Shown here: positions 1 through 6,908 of the stretch, piece by piece
How positions within the stretch are numbered: the stretch's first letter is position 1
Layout: every line of letters starts with the position of its first letter
Assembly: GCF_014644435.1 (NCBI RefSeq)
Contig: NZ_BMKR01000038.1
Span: 1-64,000, forward strand
Length of the DNA: 64,000 nucleotides
Direction of reading: 5' to 3'
Source of the DNA: Paenibacillus albidus
Lineage (GTDB): Bacteria; Bacillota; Bacilli; Paenibacillales; Paenibacillaceae
Position numbers and translations under genes: made by a program
Notes under the pieces: model-generated
Databases searched by the model: none
Seen by the model: the letters and a program-made list of their open reading frames with translations, nothing else
What the model was told of the DNA's origin: nothing

Positions 1-176
1 TTGAAACATCTGACGAGAATTTGCATTCTCTACCGATTCATCTCCAGCATTCGCATGCTGTAAGAATCCTCTTTGTTTGGATTTCACTTTCGTGAATTCC
101 CACTCACTCGTTGTTCAGTTTTCAAAGATCAATGTCTCGTTTTAACTCTTCACCGCGTCTCAGCGGCGACCTTTAT
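1..176 (-). promoter_or_regulatory. Leader of an rRNA operon (pre-16S region)
   Basis: On the minus strand this stretch contains GATCTTTGAAAACTGAACAA, the sequence typically found just before 16S rRNA genes in Bacillales, then the GAGTGAG segment and short inverted repeats toward position 1. It lies directly downstream of an rRNA-type promoter at 177-206. The 16S gene itself should begin just beyond the left edge and is not in the window. No protein gene is supported here. In B. subtilis the pdaB side of this cluster also abuts rRNA operons. Confidence 0.8.
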
Positions 177-206
177 AATATATCATAGCTTCTATCTATT
201 TGGCAA
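177..206 (-). promoter_or_regulatory. Sigma-A promoter of the rRNA operon
   Basis: Read on the minus strand: -35 TTGCCA (201-206), an 18-base spacer and -10 TATATT (177-182) inside an AT-rich stretch, with A/T-rich sequence upstream that could act as an UP element. It points into the rRNA leader at the left edge. Confidence 0.75.
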
Positions 207-344
207 GTGTTTTTTTGAAAAAGTTTATTTTTCAATTTCCTTTGCCGGCTACCGCCTTTAAGACAAGCAAAAGTGGCGCGAGATATAATTTATCACAGCA
301 CCACCCTTTTCGTCAACCTATTTTATTAATTAATTGTAAAGCTT

Positions 345-369
345 ATAAAAAACTAAGCGGCAAGGCTTA
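345..369 (-). terminator. Weak intrinsic terminator after the small unknown gene
   Basis: On the minus strand a short stem TAAGC/GCTTA with a 6-base loop is followed by a run of Ts. It lies just past the stop of the gene at 375-605 and before the rRNA promoter. The stem is only five pairs, so this is tentative. Confidence 0.4.
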
Positions 370-374
370 TAATT

Positions 375-605
375 TCAATGTTTGAACTGTGAAGAACGTC
401 CACCCCAAGCATACTTGGAAAGCTCTTTCTGAGGTGCAAAGCGTGCATACATACGAAATACCGTTTTATATCGGTTAGCAATAGCGTGCCTGATATTTTG
501 GTCCAAACGTTGATCGCTCATATCGAGCAGCATTTCATCAAGCTCTTTACGCAGTACATAGTCCAACTCTTTGCACTCCTTCTCGTTGAACAACATTCCC
601 AACAT
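375..605 (-). CDS. Small conserved-looking protein of unknown function
   Basis: A 76-residue, mostly helical, charged protein with no signal peptide or membrane segment. The start was set at the ATG at 605 because AAGGAGG lies eight bases upstream; the ATG further upstream would fall on that ribosome-binding site. Visible features are an acidic helix (KECKELDYVLRKELDEMLLD), a basic stretch with aromatics (NRYKTVFRMYARF) and a basic tail. I do not recognise a family. The good ribosome-binding site, clean codon pattern and position between an rRNA promoter and a SpoIIM-family gene support a real gene. Confidence 0.7.
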   Translation of the reverse strand: MLGMLFNEKECKELDYVLRKELDEMLLDMSDQRLDQNIRHAIANRYKTVFRMYARFAPQKELSKYAWGGRSSQFKH

Positions 606-853
606 ATGCTCGGCCTCCTTCATGAGATCAAAATTAACAATGTGTCAAAATGCCGTCGGCTGCCTTTATATCATAGAAGTTAATACATTTAAGGGGGAAA
701 GCTGCCTAAATAATCTGCTTACACTAGATTAACCCGAGTGCTGCATTTGTAACCATAATTTGAAAAATCATTACGGTTTTACCATGCTATCAATCCCCTG
801 GTCCTAAAGCCTCGTAATTTTGACTTTACTGTTATGCTCAATTTCCATAAATT

Positions 854-1465
854 TTATGATAAAAGAGAAAATGTAATTGTACTTTCAATAACCGCCGCTA
901 TAAGCAGCAGAATAACAATCCATATTGAAGCCGTTAAGGTCTGGCGCATAAAGAAGGACCAATCAGCTTCTCTTCCCGTCGAGCGGGCTGAGCGTTTGAA
1001 GAGGCTGCCCGCAACCTTTGCTCCGAACTGCAATCCAAAAGCACAGGCAATGATAATGGCTGGAATCTCGATGATCCCGTGCGGCAGCAGCCCTTTTACG
1101 ATCAATGTGAACAAGTCCTGGCCCTGCAGGATGGACAAATGAATGATATAGCCGATTACCGCTCCGTTAATTAACAAGAACAAAGCCGGCAATACCCCAA
1201 GCAGCGCCCCCAGAAATATGATAACTACACCTTTAATGCTGTTGTTCAAAAAAATAAAGATAAAAAAGCTCCATTGCGGGTTGTCTGAATCCCTGAGGTT
1301 GTTGCTGATTTCACTTAGTCCCTCGAGCTGCTGAATTAGAAGCTTTTCCATCGCCCCTGTTCCAATCCACCCGATTATGCCTCCTGCTATGAATAATATC
1401 GTTGCAAGGAGCAGCGCTTTGCGAATGCTCTTTACATCCTTTATAAACGTGAGAAACGATAACAT
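854..1465 (-). CDS. SpoIIM-family (DUF95) membrane protein
   Basis: A 203-residue integral membrane protein with about five hydrophobic segments: near residues 16-34, a long pair in the middle (FFIFIFLNNSIKGVVIIFLG then LLGVLPALFLLINGAVIGYI), one around LLPHGIIEIPAIIIACAFGL, and a C-terminal helix. The LLPHGIIEIPAI motif and the FxNN segment are hallmarks of the SpoIIM/DUF95 family. SpoIIM proper works in the SpoIIDMP engulfment machine, but many DUF95 paralogues have other or unknown roles. The start ATG at 1465 has AGGAGG five bases upstream. It diverges from pdaB. The family call is firm; identity as the true spoIIM is uncertain. Confidence 0.82.
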   Translation of the reverse strand: MLSFLTFIKDVKSIRKALLLATILFIAGGIIGWIGTGAMEKLLIQQLEGLSEISNNLRDSDNPQWSFFIFIFLNNSIKGVVIIFLGALLGVLPALFLLINGAVIGYIIHLSILQGQDLFTLIVKGLLPHGIIEIPAIIIACAFGLQFGAKVAGSLFKRSARSTGREADWSFFMRQTLTASIWIVILLLIAAVIESTITFSLLS

Positions 1466-1502
1466 AGAAACCTCCTGATAATTGGGATCTGTCATATATA
1501 AG

Positions 1503-1531
1503 GTCATAACCCGTCGGTACGAGCATACATT
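1503..1531 (+). promoter_or_regulatory. Sigma-E-type promoter of pdaB
   Basis: -35-like GTCATAA (1503-1509), a 14-base spacer, then CATACATT (1524-1531), which matches the sigma-E -10 consensus CATACAnT. It would start transcription near 1538, about 38 bases before the pdaB ATG. Mother-cell expression of pdaB is known in B. subtilis; use of this promoter here is inferred from sequence. Confidence 0.7.
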
Positions 1532-1575
1532 TAGAACAAACAAGCATTTCACATGGGAGAGGAGCGCTGTCATTC

Positions 1576-2379
1576 ATGAATTCTTTTTATGTATTCAGCG
1601 GAAAAAAGATAAAACGGTTCCTTTATATCTTTGCCGCTATGCTTCTTGCCGCCGGTGTGGTGTATATCGAGAGGGGTAACATGACCGTATTCTCGGAAGC
1701 TGCCCCTTCTGCGATTTACAGTGTGCCGACGGAGAAGAAGCTGATTGCCCTGACCTTTGATATTAGCTGGGGGGAAAAGCGTCCCGAACCGATTCTGAAA
1801 GTGCTGGAGGATAAGAAAGTCGATAAAGCAACCTTCTTTTTGTCCTCGCCATGGAGCAAGACACATCCGGAGATTGTTACCAAAATCAAAAATTCCGGGT
1901 ATGAGATCGGCAGCCACGGTCATAAGCATGTCAATTACAGCACGCTTAGCAGTGAAGAAATTCGTAATCAGATCTCAACTGCACACACTACACTTACCGA
2001 ATTGACCGGAACTGCACCGAACCTGATCCGCATGCCTAATGGCGATTTTGACAAAAGAGTCCTGCAGGTCGCAAACGATCTCGGTTATAAAGTGATCCAA
2101 TGGGATACCGACTCCCTCGACTGGAAAAACATCGGCGTCGATAATATTGTGAAACGGGTGACTACTAAAGCTCATCCTGGAGACATCGTCCTTCTGCATG
2201 CCAGTGATTCCTGCAAACAGACCCATGAAGCGCTCCCGCGCATTATTGATGAGCTGCGCAGCCAAGGTTATGAGTTCGTTACAGTCTCCGAGTTAATCAG
2301 CCAGAGCAGCGCAGAAGGCAAAGAAGTGCGCGACTCCGCCTATCTAAATGACAGTCTGGAGAATTCCGCAGGAATGTAA
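1576..2379 (+). CDS. pdaB: Spore polysaccharide deacetylase PdaB
   Basis: A 267-residue protein with an N-terminal membrane anchor (about residues 13-33) and a NodB-type polysaccharide deacetylase domain (about 55-245). The first motif reads LTFDISWG, the PdaB variant of the usual TFDDG, and the metal-binding motif is SHGHKH. In B. subtilis PdaB is required to maintain spores after late sporulation; its substrate is taken to be cortex peptidoglycan or muramic delta-lactam intermediates. The ribosome-binding site AGAGGAG lies 11 bases before the ATG, which is rather far. It is preceded by a sigma-E-like promoter and is convergent with ppk2. Confidence 0.92.
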   Translation: MNSFYVFSGKKIKRFLYIFAAMLLAAGVVYIERGNMTVFSEAAPSAIYSVPTEKKLIALTFDISWGEKRPEPILKVLEDKKVDKATFFLSSPWSKTHPEIVTKIKNSGYEIGSHGHKHVNYSTLSSEEIRNQISTAHTTLTELTGTAPNLIRMPNGDFDKRVLQVANDLGYKVIQWDTDSLDWKNIGVDNIVKRVTTKAHPGDIVLLHASDSCKQTHEALPRIIDELRSQGYEFVTVSELISQSSAEGKEVRDSAYLNDSLENSAGM

Positions 2380-2439
2380 CAGACCTTCATTCAATCCCGG
2401 GTACCGCAATTCCCGATCTATGGCCGGAAGCCTACAAAA

Positions 2440-3261
2440 TTAATGTCGTGGAGAAATGAGCTCCGAGATATCGGGTGTGGGGGTGTCCAGTTTCGGATAG
2501 CTCAGCTCAAGACCCTCCAACGTCTGTACGACAATGGCTAGGGCCAAGTAATTGCGGTACCACCGGTGATTGGCCGGTATCCAGAACCACGGAGCTTGTT
2601 CCGTGCTGCTCTCTTTGAAAACATCCTCATAATATTTCTGATAGTCATCCCAGTAACCCCGTTCCTGCAGATCGCTCGCATCAAACTTCCAGTGTTTTTT
2701 GGGATCCTGCAGCCGCTCCTGGATCTTCTCCAGTTGCTTCTCCTTCGAGATGTGCAGGAACAGCTTGATCACTGTCGTCCCTTCTTCCACCAGCATCTCT
2801 TCAAATTGCCGGATGTAACGGAAACGGCGTTTGGCATCTTCTTTCGACAGATTGCCGTGTACCCGCGGAACCAGTACATCTTCATAATGTGAGCGGTTGA
2901 AGGCAGCGATATACCCCCTCGGCGGCGTCTTTTGGTGAACTCTCCACAGGAAATCGTGAGCCTCTTCTTCCAGGGAAGGCTTTTTAAAGCTGGTCACGAT
3001 AAAGCCCTGGGGATTAATGCCGGAGAATATATGCTTGACCGTGCCGTCCTTGCCGCTGGAATCCATGCCCTGCAGAATGACTAGCAGGGCATGTTTTTTT
3101 TGCGCGAACAAAATATCCTGCAGCTCTGCCAGACGCTCTTTAAGTTGGAGTATCTTCACTTCGGCTTCTTTCTTGGAGTCGAGCCCGCCTGTTTCATTCG
3201 GATCGAGTGTATGAAGCAGGCCTTTGTTTGTGTCTTTTATCATATAACGCTTGGTGTTCAT
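2440..3261 (-). CDS. ppk2: Polyphosphate kinase 2 family protein
   Basis: A 273-residue soluble protein of the PPK2 family, which moves phosphate between polyphosphate and nucleotides. The Walker A-like loop is LQGMDSSGKDGTVKH (about residues 67-81), followed by the lid/Walker B region with FNRSHYEDVLVPRVHG and the C-terminal PWFWIPANHRWYRN segment typical of the family. Whether it favours AMP, ADP or GDP cannot be read with certainty. The start ATG at 3261 has GGGGAGGGG upstream; earlier in-frame starts lack one. It sits between kbaA and pdaB, a place with no ppk2 in B. subtilis, so it is an insertion relative to that order. Confidence 0.9.
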   Translation of the reverse strand: MNTKRYMIKDTNKGLLHTLDPNETGGLDSKKEAEVKILQLKERLAELQDILFAQKKHALLVILQGMDSSGKDGTVKHIFSGINPQGFIVTSFKKPSLEEEAHDFLWRVHQKTPPRGYIAAFNRSHYEDVLVPRVHGNLSKEDAKRRFRYIRQFEEMLVEEGTTVIKLFLHISKEKQLEKIQERLQDPKKHWKFDASDLQERGYWDDYQKYYEDVFKESSTEQAPWFWIPANHRWYRNYLALAIVVQTLEGLELSYPKLDTPTPDISELISPRH

Positions 3262-3360
3262 ATATTCCCCTCCCCAAAACTTCATTCCGCCAAGATGATT
3301 GCGATGCTTTATGATTAACCTCATCACACCTGTTTTAATCCCCATTTAGGAAGTTAGCCC

Positions 3361-3394
3361 AAAAACCCCTTCTTCTGAGAACAGAGGAACGGGG
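3361..3394 (-). terminator. Intrinsic terminator after kbaA
   Basis: On the minus strand CCCCGTTCCTCTG and CAGAAGAAGGGG form a stem with one bulge and one mismatch, followed by TTTTT. It lies 16 bases past the kbaA stop. Confidence 0.7.
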
Positions 3395-3409
3395 CACTGT
3401 CATGCGGGT

Positions 3410-4012
3410 TCATTGGGCAATTGACGGTTTCAGTACACGGTGCAGCATCAAAATTTGGAACGCATTACAAGCAAGAAGCGGGACCACTATAAAGATAGTG
3501 GCATTATCTACGCCAATGCGAAGTACACCGATGATCTCCACGATAGTAATCGCTGTCATAAAGAAAAAAGTTGGAATCCACGCAGAGGCGTTGGTGCTTT
3601 TGACCTTAAAATAAGATACAGCAATGGCTGTCATTAAAATAAGGACTCCCAGAATCAAATCGGACAACCCGTTCCGCTCTCCGCCCACTACAGTACGGAG
3701 GAATGCCAGTTCAAGCAGAGCAAGTACAGCTAGCACCAGTTGTATGTACTTCCACACTTTTCGCGGAAAAACACCGATCCCCGTATAATTCAAAATCAGA
3801 TAGGCGAAAAATCCAAGCTGGGCATAAACGCTTACAAGCATCCCGTAACCCAAAAGAATCAGAGGATAAATGAAAAAATCAGCCGTACTTTTGAAATCAA
3901 TCTTGCCGTTCACCGTTTGCAGCGCCAAACCAGCAAGTACCGCTCCCCCCGCTCCAATGAGCAGCGTAGTCCAGAACAAATAAAACCACTTCTTAATACT
4001 CAGCCTGTTCAC
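3410..4012 (-). CDS. kbaA: KinB-signalling activator KbaA
   Basis: A polytopic membrane protein of about 200 residues with six hydrophobic segments (for example LFWTTLLIGAGGAVLAGLAL near the N-terminus and a last one in TIFIVVPLLACNAFQILML). In B. subtilis KbaA promotes KinB activity in the phosphorelay leading to sporulation. The assignment rests on the topology, the KKWFYLFWTTLLIGAGG start and the position next to gerD and pdaB. The start is unresolved: the GTG at 4012 overlaps the ribosome-binding site GGAGGTG, whereas a CTG at 4003 sits at ideal spacing from it. The longer open frame reaching 4513 runs antisense over gerD and is not credible. Confidence 0.8.
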   Translation of the reverse strand: MNRLSIKKWFYLFWTTLLIGAGGAVLAGLALQTVNGKIDFKSTADFFIYPLILLGYGMLVSVYAQLGFFAYLILNYTGIGVFPRKVWKYIQLVLAVLALLELAFLRTVVGGERNGLSDLILGVLILMTAIAVSYFKVKSTNASAWIPTFFFMTAITIVEIIGVLRIGVDNATIFIVVPLLACNAFQILMLHRVLKPSIAQ

Positions 4013-4070
4013 CTCCAAAGTAATCAGATTTATTTTACCAAGGTTACCGTGAAAAAACCATTGCCGTCCA

Positions 4071-4100
4071 ACATTAAATGTAATCCCACGCGGCATACTA
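4071..4100 (+). promoter_or_regulatory. Sigma-G-type promoter of gerD
   Basis: CATACTA (4094-4100) matches the forespore -10 consensus exactly. ACATT (4071-4075) lies 18 bases upstream and partly matches the -35 GHATR. Transcription would start near 4107, before AAAGGAGGG and the gerD ATG. In B. subtilis gerD is a sigma-G gene; activity here is inferred. Confidence 0.65.
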
Positions 4101-4133
4101 CGTATCAGGAATTCTAAAAGGAGGGCAGCGCCA

Positions 4134-4829
4134 ATGAAATGGAGAAGGTTATGGTCTCTCGGCTTATCTTTAGGCTGTGCAGTAGCCCTGACGGCTTGCG
4201 GAGGAGAACAAAACAGTTCTTCCGGACAGATGGGGTACAAGGAAATGAAGACCATGGTTGTAGATATATTAAAAAGCGATGATGGTAAAAAAGCAGTGGA
4301 GGAAGCTTTGTCCAGCCCCAGCTCAGACTCGGAGGGCGGTGGCGGTGGCGGCGGAATAAGCATGAAGATGATGCCGCTGCAGACCACAGAGGAAATCAAG
4401 ATGGCGGTAAAGGATACGCTGACTGCGCCGGAGTACCAGAAGGAAATCGAAAAAATTATGACCGATCCGCAGTTTGCCGGTGATTTCGCCAAGGCCATCA
4501 ATAAGGAAAGCAAGGAGCTTCATTTGCAGCTCATCAAAGACCCTACTTATCAAAAATCGGTTCAGGAAATTATGAAGTCGCCTGAAGTGGCCAAAATGTT
4601 CCTCGATTTAACCAAAACCTCCGATTACCGGAAACAATCGATGACCATTATGCAGGATGCAATGCAAAACCCTTTATTCCGTATGGAAGTGCTCGGCTTG
4701 CTTAAGACGGTGGTGCAGGAAGAGCTTCAACCGAAGGTTGAAAAGAAGGAGAAAAAAGGGGGCGAAGAACAGGGCGGCGACAGCCAGAAACAGGAAGGCG
4801 GCGGCGGCGGCGAGGATTCAGGTTCCTAA
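4134..4829 (+). CDS. gerD: Spore germination lipoprotein GerD
   Basis: A 231-residue lipoprotein with a signal peptide (about residues 1-22) ending in the lipobox LTAC. The mature region is helical with repeated segments of the type 'P(E/Q)(Y/V)xK..xxIMxxP' (DPTYQKSVQEIMKSPEV, TSDYRKQSMTIMQDAMQNP). GerD sits in the spore inner membrane and is needed to cluster germinant receptors into the germinosome. It is longer than the B. subtilis protein because of a seven-glycine tract near residue 65 and a Gly/Gln/Glu-rich tail of about 35 residues. The ribosome-binding site AAAGGAGGG is well placed. Confidence 0.92.
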   Translation: MKWRRLWSLGLSLGCAVALTACGGEQNSSSGQMGYKEMKTMVVDILKSDDGKKAVEEALSSPSSDSEGGGGGGGISMKMMPLQTTEEIKMAVKDTLTAPEYQKEIEKIMTDPQFAGDFAKAINKESKELHLQLIKDPTYQKSVQEIMKSPEVAKMFLDLTKTSDYRKQSMTIMQDAMQNPLFRMEVLGLLKTVVQEELQPKVEKKEKKGGEEQGGDSQKQEGGGGGEDSGS

Positions 4830-4830
4830 A

Positions 4831-4871
4831 AAAAGAGGCCTCCCCAACTTTATGTGCGGGTTGGCCTCTTT
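4831..4871. terminator. Bidirectional terminator between gerD and salA
   Basis: AAAGAGGCC and GGCCTCTTT form the outer stem and CCCAAC/GTTGGG-like bases extend it. A T run follows on the minus strand and an A run precedes it, so the hairpin can serve both convergent genes. Confidence 0.85.
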
Positions 4872-4882
4872 CACTGTACAGA

Positions 4883-5995
4883 TCAGGATTGCTCGTATTT
4901 GGCAATCAGCTTGTCCGCTACCTCTGCGAACAACAAAGCTGTCGGACTTTCCTCTTTATAGACGGATGGAGAGAAATCAGGCTCGGAGATATGATTGTCC
5001 GGCGCCCCCAGCGGCACCTGGGCCAGCAGCTCGGTATGCAGTGTCTCCGCGAGTCTGGCTCCACCGCCACGTCCGAAGATATAGTCCTTCTTACCGCATT
5101 CTGAGCACTCGTAATAGGACATATTCTCAATGACGCCAATAACCTCATGATCGGTCTGGAGGGCCATAGCGCCCGCTCTGGCGGCCACAAACGCTGCCGT
5201 TGCATGAGGGGTGGTTACAATAATCTCTTTACTGTGAGGGAGCATTTGGTGGACGTCCAGCGCCACATCGCCTGTACCTGGGGGAAGATCGAGCAGCATA
5301 TAGTCCAGCTCACCCCAATTTACGTCGCCTACAAACTGACGCAGCATTTTACCTAGCATGGGGCCACGCCAAATGACCGGGCTGTTCTCACGGATAAAAA
5401 AGCCCATGGACATGACCTTTACTCCAAAACGCTCAACGGGAATAATTATGCCTTCCTCTACCACTGGCCCTTCTTCAATTCCCATCATATCCGGAATGCT
5501 GAAGCCATAGATATCGGCATCAATGAGGCCGACTTTTTTGCCCTTACGTGCAAGAGCTACGGCCAAATTCACCGTAACCGTTGATTTACCCACTCCCCCC
5601 TTGCCACTGGCCACAGCGATAAATTTCACGCCGGAGTTCTCATTGAGTAAATCATGGTTTTCCATCCCTGCAGCATGTCCTTTGCGCTTCACTTCCTCCT
5701 TTGTGGGAGATTCCTCTTCGGAGCCGGTACCCCGCAAAAGAGAACGTTCATAGTCTGTGGCATCACGCAGCCGGATGTGGACATTGTCCACTCCGCCTTC
5801 TTGCAGACGGTCACGGACCTGTTGCTCCAGCTCCATACGGTTATGCTCCTCATTATCGAGGCAGACAATCGACAAGGAGATCCGATCTTCTTTGATCATA
5901 ATATCGCGAATCAGCTGTAAGTCGATCAGGCTTTTTCCGGATTCCGGGTCTGTAATAGTCTGCAGCAGTTCCTGAATTTGTTCCCTGGTCAGCAT
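4883..5995 (-). CDS. salA: Mrp/NBP35-type P-loop ATPase SalA
   Basis: A 370-residue protein with an N-terminal DUF59/MIP18-like domain (about 1-80), a linker rich in Glu/Lys, and an ATPase domain with the deviant Walker A VASGKGGVGKST (about residues 128-139), DADIYG and LLDLPPGTGD. A CSEC pair near residue 290 matches the CxxC used by Mrp proteins to hold a bridging Fe-S cluster. Family members act as Fe-S carriers; B. subtilis SalA is also described as a regulator of scoC. The start ATG has GAGGTG seven bases upstream. It sits between cwlD and gerD as in B. subtilis. Confidence 0.92.
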   Translation of the reverse strand: MLTREQIQELLQTITDPESGKSLIDLQLIRDIMIKEDRISLSIVCLDNEEHNRMELEQQVRDRLQEGGVDNVHIRLRDATDYERSLLRGTGSEEESPTKEEVKRKGHAAGMENHDLLNENSGVKFIAVASGKGGVGKSTVTVNLAVALARKGKKVGLIDADIYGFSIPDMMGIEEGPVVEEGIIIPVERFGVKVMSMGFFIRENSPVIWRGPMLGKMLRQFVGDVNWGELDYMLLDLPPGTGDVALDVHQMLPHSKEIIVTTPHATAAFVAARAGAMALQTDHEVIGVIENMSYYECSECGKKDYIFGRGGGARLAETLHTELLAQVPLGAPDNHISEPDFSPSVYKEESPTALLFAEVADKLIAKYEQS

Positions 5996-6056
5996 GGAAA
6001 AGCACCTCTATTTTCTGCCGGATCAGATTCCTCCGGTATTTTCGTCTATTATAGCA

Positions 6057-6830
6057 TTACCTTTCTGGCGATGAGTAGTCCTTCCCGGACTCAGACGATG
6101 CAAAACTAAGGATTCCCCGGTAAATGCTGGTTGCGACTTTACGCTGGTAGATGTCATCCCCCAGCAGCGCAGACTCCTGCGGATGAGACAGGAAACCGAC
6201 TTCCACCAGGACAGATGGCATGGTCAGCATTTTTAGAAGATACACCGTATTCACCGTCTTGGCAACACGGTCTGTATTCTCCAGCGTAGCTCTCAGTTCC
6301 GCCTGCAGGGATTCCGCCAGCGCCTTGTTATTCTCATGATTGGGATAATAAAAGGTCTGAGCCCCGCTCCAGCGGCTGGAAGGAACACTGTTCATGTGTA
6401 TACTCACAAAGAGGTCCGGCCCCTTCTCCTCAATGCTTCTGACCCTTTGTTTGAGATCCTCTGTCTTCCGCTTGGAGTAACCTTTGGTAAGGTCCTGAGC
6501 GAGATCATAATCGCCCTCCCGGGTCATTACCACAATAGCCCCAGCCTGCTGCAGGTAATCACGCAGATATAGCGAGACGGCTAAATTAATGTCCTTCTCA
6601 ATGAGCCCCTCCCGGCTCACCGCCCCCCCATCAGGCCCGCCATGGCCAGCATCAATGGCAATGATTTTACCGGACAATGGCAAGCTCCAGTAATTCAAGG
6701 TTTTGGCGGTTGGCATATCATACGCTATAATTCCGATCATTAATGCCAGCAGCGCCATGCCCAGCATGCTTTTTTTGATACTGCTCCAGGTAATCCAGAC
6801 CGAGACTTTACTGTGTTTTCGGCCAGACAT
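6057..6830 (-). CDS. cwlD: Spore cortex amidase CwlD
   Basis: A 257-residue N-acetylmuramoyl-L-alanine amidase (Amidase_3) with an N-terminal membrane anchor (about residues 20-40). Zinc-site motifs visible are AIDAGHGGPDGGA, an early Glu (GLIEKD), SIHMN and the catalytic VLVEVGFLSHP. CwlD cuts stem peptides from muramic acid as the first step in making muramic delta-lactam in spore cortex. The start ATG at 6830 follows GAGGGGGT; an upstream in-frame start has none. That ribosome-binding site lies in the 3' arm of a hairpin (see the regulatory entry). Confidence 0.93.
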   Translation of the reverse strand: MSGRKHSKVSVWITWSSIKKSMLGMALLALMIGIIAYDMPTAKTLNYWSLPLSGKIIAIDAGHGGPDGGAVSREGLIEKDINLAVSLYLRDYLQQAGAIVVMTREGDYDLAQDLTKGYSKRKTEDLKQRVRSIEEKGPDLFVSIHMNSVPSSRWSGAQTFYYPNHENNKALAESLQAELRATLENTDRVAKTVNTVYLLKMLTMPSVLVEVGFLSHPQESALLGDDIYQRKVATSIYRGILSFASSESGKDYSSPER

Positions 6831-6837
6831 AACAAAG

Positions 6838-6893
6838 ACCCCCTCGTCCCGATAGATTCTACTCATCTATATGGGACAAGAGGGCCAAATAGT
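6838..6893 (-). promoter_or_regulatory. cwlD leader: RBS-masking hairpin overlapping a sigma-E-like promoter
   Basis: On the minus strand CCCTC-TGTCCC-ATAGAT (6884 down) can pair with ATCTAT-GGGA-GAGGG (to 6841) with small internal loops, covering the start of the cwlD ribosome-binding site GAGGGGGT (6838-6845). The same stretch holds ACTATT (6888-6893), a 14-base gap and CATATAGAT (6865-6873), resembling a sigma-E promoter. A transcript starting there would lack the 5' arm and leave the ribosome-binding site open, while readthrough from sat would fold it shut. Confidence 0.5.
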
Positions 6894-6908
6894 ACTGGCT
6901 CTGTTTAC

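Noticed and set aside
4337..4354. GGC/GGT simple repeat as a possible phase-variable tract
   Set aside because: It encodes the glycine run in gerD in trinucleotide units, so slippage keeps the frame. It is treated as protein low complexity.
4013..4513. N-terminal extension of kbaA
   Set aside because: It is antisense to gerD, and its Pro/Ser-rich start is the complement of the gerD glycine codons.
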